Of a stretch of DNA of 64,000 bases, positions 27,338-35,867 are shown piece after piece. A program made the position numbers and the translations under genes. The notes under the pieces were generated by a model, which saw only the letters and a program-made list of their open reading frames with translations, was not told the origin of the DNA and ran no database searches. Every line of letters begins with the position of its first letter. The stretch's first letter is position 1. Origin of the DNA: Anaerolineaceae bacterium (GTDB lineage Bacteria > Chloroflexota > Anaerolineae > Aggregatilineales > Phototrophicaceae). Location: positions 264,440 through 328,439 of the forward strand of contig WGMX01000028.1 of NCBI GenBank assembly GCA_016124855.1, in the 5' to 3' direction.

Positions 27338-28318
27338 ATGCAGACTGATTTGAGAGGCCGTGACCTCATTACTGAGCAAGAATGGACACGCGAGGAAATT
27401 GACACGCTGCTTGATGTGGCATGGGATTTAAAGCGTAAACGTGCGCTCGGCGAACCTCATGCCCTGCTGCGCGACAAAGTTTTAGCGATGCTGTTCTTCT
27501 TTACCAGCACCCGTACCCGCGTCAGCTTTGAGGCAGGTATGGCGCAGCTTGGGGGTCATGCTCAATTTATCGACAGCGAAACCACCCAAATCTCACATGG
27601 TGATACGGCGATGGAAATCGGTGAAATCGTCGGACGTTACACCGATGGTATTGCTATTCGCCAATGTGATTGGAATTTTGGCAACAAATATATCCGTGAA
27701 GTAGCCAAGGCCAGCCGTGTTCCCGTTCTCAACATGCAGGATGATATTTATCACCCCTTCCAAATCTTGGCTGATCTGATGACCATTCAAGAGAAGTTCG
27801 GGCGTGATCTGCGCGGCAAGACGATTGACGTGAGCTATGCCTATGCGTCGAGTTATCAAAAGCCGCTGTCCGTCCCACAAAGTTTGATCTTGTTGATGAC
27901 ACGCTACGGCATGAATGTCCGTTTGGTGCATCCACCAGAATTTGCATTGATGCCGGATATTGTTGAGCAAGCGAAGGAAAATACGCGACGAAGCGGTGGT
28001 TCATTCGAAATGATGGACGACTTCAACGCGGGCTTCAAGAATGCCGACATCATTTATGCTAAGAGCTGGGGCTGCTGGATGACAACTGAGGATAAAAATG
28101 AGTCTTCTGTCATCGGCAAGAAATACACCAACTGGATTACCGACGAGCAGCGCATGGCAACCGCGAACAAGGATGCGATTTATATGCACTGCTTGCCAGC
28201 CGACCGGAATATCGAAGTGACCGATGCAGTTATCGAAGGGCCACAAAGCGTGGTCTATGACGAGGCTGAAAATCGTCTGCATGTTCAAAAAGCCGCAATG
28301 GCATTAACGATGCGCTAA
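27338..28318 (+). CDS. ygeW: YgeW family carbamoyltransferase
   Basis: 326 aa, a paralogue of aspartate and ornithine transcarbamoylases. The carbamoyl-phosphate loop is STRTR at 57-61, with QISHGDT, the DDIYHPFQ region, and HCLPAD at 284-289. The signature SSYQKPLSVPQ together with YAKSWG follows E. coli YgeW and not OTCase, AOTCase or ATCase. In the purine pathway it is thought to run toward carbamoyl phosphate, which carbamate kinase (next gene) turns into ATP. ATG 27338 is chosen because AGGAGA lies ten bases before it; a TTG at 27332 is an alternative. The longer frame from 27170 overlaps the previous gene. Confidence 0.9.
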   Translation: MQTDLRGRDLITEQEWTREEIDTLLDVAWDLKRKRALGEPHALLRDKVLAMLFFFTSTRTRVSFEAGMAQLGGHAQFIDSETTQISHGDTAMEIGEIVGRYTDGIAIRQCDWNFGNKYIREVAKASRVPVLNMQDDIYHPFQILADLMTIQEKFGRDLRGKTIDVSYAYASSYQKPLSVPQSLILLMTRYGMNVRLVHPPEFALMPDIVEQAKENTRRSGGSFEMMDDFNAGFKNADIIYAKSWGCWMTTEDKNESSVIGKKYTNWITDEQRMATANKDAIYMHCLPADRNIEVTDAVIEGPQSVVYDEAENRLHVQKAAMALTMR

Positions 28319-28337
28319 CTTCTCCGCGCGATAAAAA

Positions 28338-28366
28338 TTGGGGCATAAATATTTGCTATGCCCCAA
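28338..28366. other. Ten-base-pair stem-loop between ygeW and carbamate kinase
   Basis: TTGGGGCATA (28338-28347) pairs perfectly with TATGCCCCAA (28357-28366), nine-base loop. In the plus direction no T run follows, so it is not a standard terminator for ygeW; in the minus direction TTTTTAT follows. A TATAAT occurs just after it at 28388-28393. It may separate ygeW mRNA from the carbamate kinase mRNA by processing or set its stability. Confidence 0.6.
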
Positions 28367-28427
28367 CTCTCAGAAAATAAAATCACTTATAATTACTGAA
28401 CTGAATTTAAAACTTGAGCATAATCTT

Positions 28428-29375
28428 ATGACTGGAAAATTGATTACGATTGCCATTGGTGGAAATTCACTGATTACAGATCCGAAGCAACCAGACGTGC
28501 CGCATCAGTGGGACGCGGTCAGAGAAACCTGCAAACACATCGCAGAGATGATTGCTGAAGGTTGGAATGTCATCGTCACACACGGAAATGGCCCGCAAGT
28601 CGGCTATATTCTGCGGCGGTCTGAAATCGCGGCGAAGTCAGGCATTCATGATGTGCCGCTTGACCTGATTGTGGCGGATACACAGGGTGCAATCGGCTAT
28701 ATGCTTCAGCAAGCGCTGGATAATTCGATGCGGCGATTGGGAATTAACCGCACAGTGCTGACGGTCGTTACTCAAGTCCGAGTCGATCCTGACGATCCGG
28801 CTTTCCATAATCCAAATAAGCCCATTGGTGGGTTCATGAGTGAGCAAGAAGCCTACAAATATGAGGCCGAAGGTTGGAATGTGATGGAAGATGCCGGACG
28901 CGGCTGGCGGCGTGTTGTCGCTTCGCCTAAGCCACTGGCGATCCATGAAATCAATGCAATACGTGTACTCATCAATAATGATTATGTGGTAATTGCGGGT
29001 GGAGGCGGAGGCGTTCCGGTTGTCCGTAATGCACAAGGCGAACTGCGCGGGGCATATGCTGTCATTGATAAAGATCGCGCTAGCAGCCTACTCGCTCAAA
29101 CCTTGCGGGCAGATTTATTCATCATTTCTACAGGTGTGGAAAAAGTCGCGTTGAACTTCAACAAACCTAATCAACAACTTCTTGACCAAATTACATTAGC
29201 CGAAGCGCAGCAGTATATTGCAGAGGGTCACTTTGCTGCTGGAAGCATGCTCCCTAAAATTGAAGCGGCAGTCGAGTTCATCAAAATGGGTGGCCCGCAA
29301 GCGATTATCACTGACCCGCCCAATCTGGCGCGGGCATTGCGTGGTGAAACGGGTACACGCATTGTGCCGGGGTAA
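28428..29375 (+). CDS. arcC: Carbamate kinase (YqeA/ArcC type)
   Basis: Makes ATP from carbamoyl phosphate and ADP, with ammonia and CO2 as products. The 315-aa chain begins IAIGGNSLI, then VTHGNGPQVGYI, VVTQVRVDPDD with the PIGGFMS arm, AGGGGGVPVV, and the C-terminal GSMLPKIEAAVEFI and PPNLARAL. All usual carbamate kinase blocks are present. The start at 28428 leaves out 30 unlikely upstream residues. Placed just after ygeW, it would be the energy-yielding last step of the proposed pathway. The gap of 109 bases includes a stem-loop and a possible -10. Confidence 0.94.
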   Translation: MTGKLITIAIGGNSLITDPKQPDVPHQWDAVRETCKHIAEMIAEGWNVIVTHGNGPQVGYILRRSEIAAKSGIHDVPLDLIVADTQGAIGYMLQQALDNSMRRLGINRTVLTVVTQVRVDPDDPAFHNPNKPIGGFMSEQEAYKYEAEGWNVMEDAGRGWRRVVASPKPLAIHEINAIRVLINNDYVVIAGGGGGVPVVRNAQGELRGAYAVIDKDRASSLLAQTLRADLFIISTGVEKVALNFNKPNQQLLDQITLAEAQQYIAEGHFAAGSMLPKIEAAVEFIKMGGPQAIITDPPNLARALRGETGTRIVPG

Positions 29376-29477
29376 AGCGTTTCACCACAGAGATCATCAT
29401 GCTGCTTAATCGCCTTTAGGTGTATGTATGTTGTTTCTTCTACTTTGAACTCACATATCCAGAAAGCTAAATGAGTC

Positions 29478-30722
29478 ATGGCAACGATTACAGAACTGCG
29501 TTGTCCAATATGTGGACGCAGTTATTCAGCAACCGAGGTTCAATATACCTGCCCTGTTTGTGGTTCAGTCGGCACGCTGGAAGTTCTCTACGATTATGAA
29601 GCGCTCAAATCGCAACTTGACCGAGATACGCTGCGTAATCAGCATGAACACTCGATGTGGCGCTATAAGGCGTTGCTACCAATTGGGGCCGAATCAAAAG
29701 TATCGCCGTTACGGGTCGGTATGACACCTTTATACTATACTTCGAGGGTGGCGGAACGCTTAAACTTAAAACAGGTCTGGTTGAAAGATGACGCACAAAA
29801 CCCAACCGGATCGCTCAAAGACCGAGCGAGTGCAATGGTTGTGGCGCGTGCAATGGAACAAGGCATCCAAACGGTGAGTACGGCTAGTACAGGCAATGCA
29901 GCCGCAGCACTTTCGGGTATCGGTGCATCGGTAGGTATGAACATCATTATTTTTGTTCCAGCGACTGCCCCTGAAGCGAAAATCGCCCAACTGCTGGTTT
30001 ATGGGGCAACCGTTTTGTTGGTTGAAGATACTTATGATGTCGCCTTCGAACTCTGTTCGGAGATGTGCTTGAGCGAAGGTTGGTACTGTCGTAATACAGG
30101 TATGAATCCCTATACCGTTGAGGGTAAAAAGACAGTATCGTATGAAATAGCCGAACAATTGAACTGGAATGTGCCAGACGTTGTAATGGTTGGTGTAGGA
30201 GATGGGAATATTATCGCGGGAGTCTACAAAGGTTTTTACGATTTACTGCAACTCGGTTGGATACAGCGGATTCCACGCTTAATTGGTGTACAAGCAGAAG
30301 GCAGTTCAGCGCTGGTTCACGCATGGAAAAACAATCTGAAGCCCGAAGAAATGCAACCGATGCCAGCAGACACAATCGCCGACAGCATTTCGGCAGGTGT
30401 CCCGCGCGATCGGGCAAAAGCATTACGAGCCGTTCGAGAAACGAATGGCGCATTTATGGCTGTGCCGGACTCGGAAATCTTAAGTGCGATACCAGAGTTA
30501 GCGCAGCTTACGGGCGTGTTCGCAGAACCTTCATGCGCGGCAGTTTACGCTGGAGCAAAACGTGCTGTACAATCAGGGTTATTCGATAAAGATGAATCTG
30601 TTCTGTTGCTGATGACTGGTAACGGGCTAAAAGATATTAAACGCGCACAACAATCGGTCGCACGGGGCTTGCGTGTGCAATCGACAATAGAATCTGTTCG
30701 GCAGGCTTTGGGTATTGAGTGA
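29478..30722 (+). CDS. Threonine synthase-like fold-II PLP enzyme with N-terminal zinc ribbon
   Basis: 414 aa. An N-terminal zinc ribbon (C9, C12, C25, C28) is followed by the PLP catalytic domain, with lysine K114 in NPTGSLKDR, STGNAAAALSGIG for the phosphate of the substrate, and VGVGDGNIIAGVY for PLP phosphate. The layout is that of class I-like bacterial threonine synthases that carry a zinc ribbon. It may simply be ThrC: a homoserine-kinase-like gene is at 57.5 kb. In this cluster, however, the place of YgeX (another fold-II PLP lyase) is empty, so a related elimination activity is a second possibility. Confidence 0.78.
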   Translation: MATITELRCPICGRSYSATEVQYTCPVCGSVGTLEVLYDYEALKSQLDRDTLRNQHEHSMWRYKALLPIGAESKVSPLRVGMTPLYYTSRVAERLNLKQVWLKDDAQNPTGSLKDRASAMVVARAMEQGIQTVSTASTGNAAAALSGIGASVGMNIIIFVPATAPEAKIAQLLVYGATVLLVEDTYDVAFELCSEMCLSEGWYCRNTGMNPYTVEGKKTVSYEIAEQLNWNVPDVVMVGVGDGNIIAGVYKGFYDLLQLGWIQRIPRLIGVQAEGSSALVHAWKNNLKPEEMQPMPADTIADSISAGVPRDRAKALRAVRETNGAFMAVPDSEILSAIPELAQLTGVFAEPSCAAVYAGAKRAVQSGLFDKDESVLLLMTGNGLKDIKRAQQSVARGLRVQSTIESVRQALGIE

Positions 30723-30728
30723 GGATAG

Positions 30729-31733
30729 ATGAGCGAACATCCACGGTATTCGATAGTCGCACCAATTTATAACGAAGAAGGCAATATTCAGAAACTCTAT
30801 GATCGTGTTTCACAGGTCATGGATTCAACAGGGGAAAGCTGGGAACTGGTTACGGTCAATGATGGCAGCCGCGATAAATCGTTCGAACTCCTGTCAGCAC
30901 TATCCCACAAAGATTCGCGTATCAAAGTGGTAAATTTTGCGCGGAACTTCGGTCATCAATTGGCTGTGACGGCTGGGTTACACAATACCTCCGGTGATGC
31001 AGTTGTGGTCATAGATGCGGACTTGCAAGACCCGCCAGAGCTGATCCTCGACATGATTGAGCGCTGGAAGGCTGGATACCATGTCGTGTATGCAGTGCGG
31101 CAGGAACGTAAGGGGGAAAGCTGGTTCAAGCTGTTTACCGCCAAACTTTTTTATCGCCTGATTTACCGGATTACAGACGTTGATATCCCACTCGACACAG
31201 GTGACTTCCGGTTGATGGATCGCAAAGTTGTAGACGCGCTTAACTCGATGCCGGAGCATAACCGTTTCATTCGCGGTTTAACCAGTTGGATTGGCTTCAA
31301 ACAAACCGGCATAACCTATGTTCGTGAAGCGCGCGAATGGGGTGAAACCAAGTATCCACTCAAGAAGATGGTACGCTTTGCGATGGATGCTGTGACGGGA
31401 TTCTCCTATTTTCCGTTACAGGTCATGGTCTATGTGTCTTTTGTACTTGGTGCGCTGGCAATCCTTGCCATTCCTATTATTGCTATTCTGCGTCTAATTT
31501 TGGGCTTTCAGTTTTTGGGCGGGCAGGTAACTAACATCATCTTACTGCTGCTGGTTGGTGCCTTCCAGTTGTTCTTCCTGTTCATATTGGGGCAATATGT
31601 GGCGCGTATCTATGACGAAACGCGTGGTCGACCACTTTATATCGTCGCAGAGAAAGTCGGTTTTGACGAAACGACGGCAACGATTGTTGAAACTACAAAA
31701 CAGACGGTGCCAGAACCACAACCGGAGTCGTAG
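30729..31733 (+). CDS. GT2 family glycosyltransferase (GtrB/DPM1-like)
   Basis: 334 aa. A cytosolic GT-A domain has APIYNEEGNI, VNDGSRDKS and the metal motif DADLQDPPE at about 97-105. Two C-terminal helices (about 230-262 and 270-300) anchor it, as in polyprenyl-phosphate sugar synthases. Such enzymes charge undecaprenyl phosphate with glucose, mannose or similar; GT-C enzymes then use the product. Two GT-C-like proteins are nearby (10903-13509 and perhaps 23364-24662). It starts six bases after the threonine-synthase-like gene. Confidence 0.88.
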   Translation: MSEHPRYSIVAPIYNEEGNIQKLYDRVSQVMDSTGESWELVTVNDGSRDKSFELLSALSHKDSRIKVVNFARNFGHQLAVTAGLHNTSGDAVVVIDADLQDPPELILDMIERWKAGYHVVYAVRQERKGESWFKLFTAKLFYRLIYRITDVDIPLDTGDFRLMDRKVVDALNSMPEHNRFIRGLTSWIGFKQTGITYVREAREWGETKYPLKKMVRFAMDAVTGFSYFPLQVMVYVSFVLGALAILAIPIIAILRLILGFQFLGGQVTNIILLLLVGAFQLFFLFILGQYVARIYDETRGRPLYIVAEKVGFDETTATIVETTKQTVPEPQPES

Positions 31734-31755
31734 GCGAATTGAATAAGGGGGTATC

Positions 31756-31986
31756 ATGTCCGAGGAGAAACGTGAACCGCTAGTTTTGGTACAGCAATAT
31801 CAAGAACTTGTATTAGCCTACGAAGCGCTTGACAAAGAAATCGATTCCTTGATTATGGCTCACGGGGGAAATTCGGAGAAAATGCCCCCTGAAGATTTCG
31901 ATCGTTACCGACATCTTGCGCGCAAACGTGATGATATCAAGGGTGAGATGCATGAGCTTGAGATGGAACTAAATATCGACGAGTAA
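31756..31986 (+). CDS. Small coiled-coil protein, function unknown
   Basis: 76 aa, almost wholly helical and acidic, with heptad-like spacing of L, I and M at about 10-35 and 50-74 and a short break (HGGNSEKMPP). It resembles an antiparallel helical hairpin. A good ribosome site (AAGGGGG) precedes the ATG. It lies 22 bases after the glycosyltransferase and 34 before the PLP enzyme. No family recognised. Confidence 0.65.
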   Translation: MSEEKREPLVLVQQYQELVLAYEALDKEIDSLIMAHGGNSEKMPPEDFDRYRHLARKRDDIKGEMHELEMELNIDE

Positions 31987-32020
31987 CGATTACTGGACGC
32001 AGCAAAATTGGAGTCTACAA

Positions 32021-33412
32021 GTGATTACAGGTCCCACTTTTGAAGAGATGCTTCATCCGAATAAGATTGCACCTGCAATCCGTGAGCAAGCACTTAAGTC
32101 GTTAAAGGGTGATCCTCTCAACCCGATCAATCTCTTCAACATTACTTGGCGTAACGCGAACAACGAAGTTAACCACATTGTTCTGCCCCCTGAGCTTACA
32201 GGTGTAGAAGCAAACATCGTGGTACTTTACGGCAAAGAATTCCCATCTGGCAGCCACAAAGTCGGGGCGGCCTATTCGGTCTTGTTGGAAAAAGAACTAT
32301 TTGGCGAGGTTGACCCCAGCAAAAACACGCTGGTGTGGCCTTCGACCGGTAATTATGGGATCGGCGGCGCTTGGGTTGGTGGACGTATGGGCTGCAAGAG
32401 TGTAGTCGTGCTTCCGGCAGGCATGAGCCGCGAACGTTTCGAGCGCATAGAAAGTTATGGCGCAAGTGTGATCAAAACTATTGGCTCGGAAAGCAACGTC
32501 AAAGAAATTTATGACGAGACACATCGACTCCGGCAAGACCCGAATGTTCGCATACTGAACCAGTTCGAGCAGATGGGCAATTACCGATTTCATTATCATG
32601 TGACCGGGAATACTATCGCTGAATTGGCGGGCGAATTGCACGCCAAAGGAATCGGTAATGGTAAGGCTGCTGCCTTCGTTTGGGCGATGGGCAGTGGTGG
32701 CACAAACGCAGCGGCTGACCGACTCAAGCAGGTTTTCCCCGATTGCAAGCATGTTGGTTTAGAACCCATACAATGCCCTACCCTCTTCAATAACGGTTAC
32801 GGAACACACGATATTCAAGGCATCGGCGATAAGCATGTGACGTGGATACACAATGTGCTGAACATGGATGCGTTGATGTGCATCGACGATATGCAGTGTA
32901 AGAAGGGTTTGCAATTGCTGGCTGAACCTGTCGGACGAGAAACGCTGGTCCAGCGTTATGGCGCTAACCCCGAACTGATCGAGAAGATGGGCGACCTGTT
33001 TGGTATCAGTGGAATTTGCCACATTTTAGGGGCAATCAAGACCGCGAAATATTATGGTTTCGGTAAAGATGATGTGATTTATACAGCAGCCACTGACAGT
33101 CTTGACCGTTACTACTCGGTGATAGACGAAATGGCTGCGCACTACGGGAAACTGGATGATGCCGCAGCAGTTGGGCGTATTGAAGGTGTTTTTCATGCTG
33201 CAGGAACCGATTGGGTACTGGAAGGCACCAAAGATGTGCGTGAACGCTGGCACAACCTGAAATACTATACGTGGGTTGAGCAGCAAGGGAAAACGGTTGA
33301 AGAACTGGATGCACAGCGTGAACCGCAATGGTGGATTGGTCACCAACAGCGGGTACAGGAAATCGACAAACGGCTCAACGAGCTGCGTGTAGCAGAAGCC
33401 CAAAAGGCGTAA
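32021..33412 (+). CDS. Fold-II PLP-dependent enzyme (cysteine synthase/threonine dehydratase fold), substrate unknown
   Basis: 463 aa. PLP lysine K80 is in FPSGSHKVGAA, followed by PSTGNYGIGGA and a glycine loop MGSGGTNAA. The fold is that of tryptophan synthase beta, cysteine synthase and diaminopropionate ammonia-lyase, but the chain is longer and I do not recognise a named member; the C-terminal 90 residues, rich in W, Y and charged residues, look specific. GTG start with GGAG about seven bases before. Its position after ygeY, ygeW and arcC makes it a candidate functional substitute for YgeX, which is a fold-II PLP lyase. It is followed three bases later by an orphan gene. Confidence 0.75.
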   Translation: MITGPTFEEMLHPNKIAPAIREQALKSLKGDPLNPINLFNITWRNANNEVNHIVLPPELTGVEANIVVLYGKEFPSGSHKVGAAYSVLLEKELFGEVDPSKNTLVWPSTGNYGIGGAWVGGRMGCKSVVVLPAGMSRERFERIESYGASVIKTIGSESNVKEIYDETHRLRQDPNVRILNQFEQMGNYRFHYHVTGNTIAELAGELHAKGIGNGKAAAFVWAMGSGGTNAAADRLKQVFPDCKHVGLEPIQCPTLFNNGYGTHDIQGIGDKHVTWIHNVLNMDALMCIDDMQCKKGLQLLAEPVGRETLVQRYGANPELIEKMGDLFGISGICHILGAIKTAKYYGFGKDDVIYTAATDSLDRYYSVIDEMAAHYGKLDDAAAVGRIEGVFHAAGTDWVLEGTKDVRERWHNLKYYTWVEQQGKTVEELDAQREPQWWIGHQQRVQEIDKRLNELRVAEAQKA

Positions 33413-33415
33413 GAT

Positions 33416-34087
33416 ATGTTTGCGGAAGACCGCGTATTGGTTGGCGTGATTAACCGCAAACGTGATCTTGAAACAGTTCTGGGGGAACACTGGTACCGAA
33501 TCCCCCAGAACCAGATGAAGCGCGGTGTGAATGTTGAATACCTCGCATTTTTTCTGAGCAAAGCCTTTGGTGAACGCAACGGTGGTATTCACTATTATGC
33601 GGATCGTAAAGGTGTCGAACTCCTTTATCGAAAAGATTTACTCCCAAACGAACCCAATCATCCCCGGGCGAACGAAGCCTATTACAAAATTCAGCTTGGC
33701 GAGATTTACCCCAAAGCTCCGCCTATCCTGAACACGAGCAAACGGACATTGAGCTTTGTCTATACTACATGGGATCGGTTTGTCAACGCGACCGAAATCC
33801 GTGATTTATATAGCCAAGAAGATTACTTTGTTGACCGGATTTACCACGCGTTGCGAAATGCAGGTGTGCCAGCCGAGCGCAGTTGGTCAGCCGAGTATCG
33901 GAATGCTCCGACACGAGTGAGAGTGCTGTGCGAAAACGGAACCGTTACCGGTTCAACGCAGCCGGAAGATGGCAGCATGTACCTCGACAACAAGCATCAT
34001 GAAGATTCAATTTTGGCCTCGATTCTGGCGGAAATTGCCAAGCAAGGCGGGCCAGTGATGATTAATGTGTCGATTGACCAGCTTTAG
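33416..34087 (+). CDS. Orphan 223-aa protein paired with the PLP enzyme
   Basis: It begins three bases after the PLP enzyme and is probably translationally coupled. The sequence is soluble and mixed alpha/beta, with aromatic-rich stretches (VNVEYLAFF, GGIHYYAD, SFVYTTWDRF) and no cysteine motif or nucleotide loop; only one cysteine is visible. No signal peptide or membrane helix. I recognise no family. Its place suggests an accessory or second enzyme for the PLP protein. Confidence 0.7.
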   Translation: MFAEDRVLVGVINRKRDLETVLGEHWYRIPQNQMKRGVNVEYLAFFLSKAFGERNGGIHYYADRKGVELLYRKDLLPNEPNHPRANEAYYKIQLGEIYPKAPPILNTSKRTLSFVYTTWDRFVNATEIRDLYSQEDYFVDRIYHALRNAGVPAERSWSAEYRNAPTRVRVLCENGTVTGSTQPEDGSMYLDNKHHEDSILASILAEIAKQGGPVMINVSIDQL

Positions 34088-34097
34088 AGGTATAAGA

Positions 34098-34131
34098 ACC
34101 CCACCCCAACCCTCCCCCGCAAGCGATGGAG
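34098..34131. repeat. Small C-rich intergenic repeat, copy 1
   Basis: AACCCCACCCCAACCCTCCC followed by a short spacer and GGAGG. Similar to 37300-37337. Placed between two convergent genes; the C-rich arm and GGAGG can form a short hairpin. Elements like this are scattered through several bacterial genomes. Confidence 0.6.
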
Positions 34132-34198
34132 GCAGCAAACCAACAGAAAGAAGTTGATTTACAAAATTCTTCCCATTCTTCATTTTCACAGTGAAGTA

Positions 34199-35164
34199 TC
34201 AGGCTGTTCCGAAGGTTAGACCGAGTTCACCGAGCCATTTACGATAGGCAATACTGGTGCGATCCGAGCGCAGATGGAGTTCGGCTTGTAAATCTAAGGG
34301 CAAGCGTTCGGGGCGCTGCGACTCGACGATGGGAATATCCTGTGCCGTCACTTCATCTTGGAAGGCAATCAACTGCGATTCGGGAATGTCGTAACCGTAG
34401 TTCATCGCCATGCACATCCAACCGATGCAGTGAAGATCATCAACCGGCGTGACCACGAAATAAATAGAGAACTGCTGCTGCATCCGTTTGATGAAATAAA
34501 CCGTTAACGGGCGAAAAACGCGATAGGTATAAGTCACTTCTTTGCCATGCCCCGTGCCATCAGGATCGGGCTGCCAGACGGTAATCGGTTCGGCAGTGAT
34601 GCCATTCTCATCGGTGACGACTTCGTAGTCGGCAATTTCGGGATGAGCGCGATCTCCAAGAAAGCCTTCGTGAACAAAAGGAAAGTGAGCCACATCTAAG
34701 AAGTTCTCGACAGCGCGAGGTGCAGCGGCTTTGTAGACATATGGACCAGTGAAAATCTTGCGAAAGGTAGCATCGTGCCATTCGGGGAAAACCGGAATGT
34801 CGTGCGACGGTTCGCCGAAAGTGACCCAAATCCATCCGTAACGCTCGATACTACGATAGGCTTGGACACGGGCGCGAGTGGGTGGGGTTTGGTCAGGATG
34901 GGCGGGCATTTTGACACATTGACCATCGGCGCTATATGTCCAGCCATGATAAGGACACATCAATAAGTCGTCCTCGATGCTACCGAGTGATAGACGAGTC
35001 CCGCGATGGACGCACAAATCTTGCCAGACCATGATGCGGTCAGCGGTGCGCCAAATCACCAAATCTTCACCGAGTAGGCGGGCGCGAAGGGGTTTACCTT
35101 CGATTACATCAGTTGAGCGAGCGATGACGTGCCAATCGTTGATGAGAACCGAGTCGTTGAGCAT
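34199..35164 (-). CDS. Rieske non-heme iron oxygenase, alpha-type subunit
   Basis: 321 aa. The Rieske cluster ligands are C51-x-H53 and C70-x-x-H73 (CVHRG, CPYHGW). The mononuclear iron site is D157, H160 and H165 in FLDVAHFPFVHEG. The layout is that of ring-hydroxylating and O- or N-demethylating oxygenases (vanillate demethylase, PaO types), which need a separate reductase; none is visible nearby. It needs oxygen, so it sets a limit on a strictly anaerobic reading of this organism. The gene stands alone, convergent with the orphan gene at 33416. Substrate unknown. Confidence 0.9.
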   Translation of the reverse strand: MLNDSVLINDWHVIARSTDVIEGKPLRARLLGEDLVIWRTADRIMVWQDLCVHRGTRLSLGSIEDDLLMCPYHGWTYSADGQCVKMPAHPDQTPPTRARVQAYRSIERYGWIWVTFGEPSHDIPVFPEWHDATFRKIFTGPYVYKAAAPRAVENFLDVAHFPFVHEGFLGDRAHPEIADYEVVTDENGITAEPITVWQPDPDGTGHGKEVTYTYRVFRPLTVYFIKRMQQQFSIYFVVTPVDDLHCIGWMCMAMNYGYDIPESQLIAFQDEVTAQDIPIVESQRPERLPLDLQAELHLRSDRTSIAYRKWLGELGLTFGTA

Positions 35165-35180
35165 GGGAATTTAGTCTTTA

Positions 35181-35201
35181 GTCGATAGTCAATAGTCGAT
35201 A
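35181..35201. repeat. Tandem 7-base repeat
   Basis: GTCGATA, GTCAATA, GTCGATA in direct succession, just upstream of the Rieske oxygenase start (minus strand). Short and possibly part of a dispersed element; an operator role is possible but unsupported. Confidence 0.6.
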
Positions 35202-35300
35202 TAGAATACAAGCGATTCGTAAAATAGCGTAACTCCGATGGAAAACCAACCGTCATTTGATACCAAAATTTTAGCTCGATTTTTATAGTCCGATTCATAA

Positions 35301-35352
35301 ATTGATCGGCGGTGGCGGCGGTGACATTTTTGGCGGCGGCGATGGCGGCATT
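35301..35352 (+). repeat. Possible third copy of the dispersed repeat (GGC-rich)
   Basis: GTGACATTTTTGGCGGCGGC here resembles TTGACATTTTATGCCGGCGG of the copy near 63650, in the same orientation, with GGCGG repeats on both sides. Only about 50 bases align and the segment is of low complexity, so this is tentative. Confidence 0.4.
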
Positions 35353-35739
35353 AGAATAAAGTACAAAATTTTGTAAATATTGCAGTTGTTGCAAATGTTG
35401 TTGTTGAGAATCGGTGGGTTTTGTCACATTTACAACGATTGGTGATTGTTAAGGTGCGCTAGGCGCAAATACAGGGCTCAAAGCCTTGCACCCCTACAAT
35501 TGGGTCTGATGATTATTGTAGGACAAAGGCAGGTATAATGGGTTACATTTTGGAAGAACATTTTGTAACTGTTTGCGAGGTTCGGTGCTAACCGTTTTGA
35601 GGGAGTGAATGCGCCATAAATGTTGTAAGATGGTTGGAAATCGGTATGCCGACAAACCTAAAATAAACGTTGAGTCTAAAGTTGCAAGATACAATTTACA
35701 AGAAAATGCCATCTAGACGACATATATACCCACAAAATC

Positions 35740-35763
35740 GAGGAGCACACGCAGGTGCTCCTC
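35740..35763 (-). terminator. Probable terminator downstream of clpP
   Basis: GAGGAGCAC (35740-35748) pairs with GTGCTCCTC (35755-35763), six-base loop, nine perfect pairs. On the minus strand it is followed by GATTTTGT, a short T run. It lies about 105 bases after the clpP stop. Confidence 0.55.
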
Positions 35764-35867
35764 TACGGCTGATTGTTTTGGTTGATAGGCTATGTCGAAA
35801 TGATAGAGGAAAAGGCACTGCCATTTCCCAACAAAAACGCGATTGCTGTTGAATTTATCTCCTTTAA

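Larger units (their letters stand above)
35165..35867. other. 703-base gap without a convincing gene
   Basis: Contents: a tandem 7-base repeat (35181-35201), a GGC-rich segment resembling the dispersed repeat (35301-35352), a GCGC-rich stretch around 35455-35500 of the kind seen in dispersed palindromes, and a hairpin at 35740-35763. Short open frames on both strands lack protein-like character. A TATAAT at 35534-35539 has no good -35 at proper distance. Confidence 0.6.

Noticed and set aside
28338..28366. Terminator of ygeW on the plus strand
   Set aside because: The stem is perfect but no T run follows on that strand, so it is listed only as a stem-loop.
33026..33592. 188-codon open frame on the minus strand
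   Set aside because: Antisense to the end of the PLP enzyme and start of the orphan gene; product is rich in H, F and C with no recognisable pattern.
35181..35201. Short CRISPR-like repeat
   Set aside because: Only three 7-base units without spacers; no cas genes in the window.
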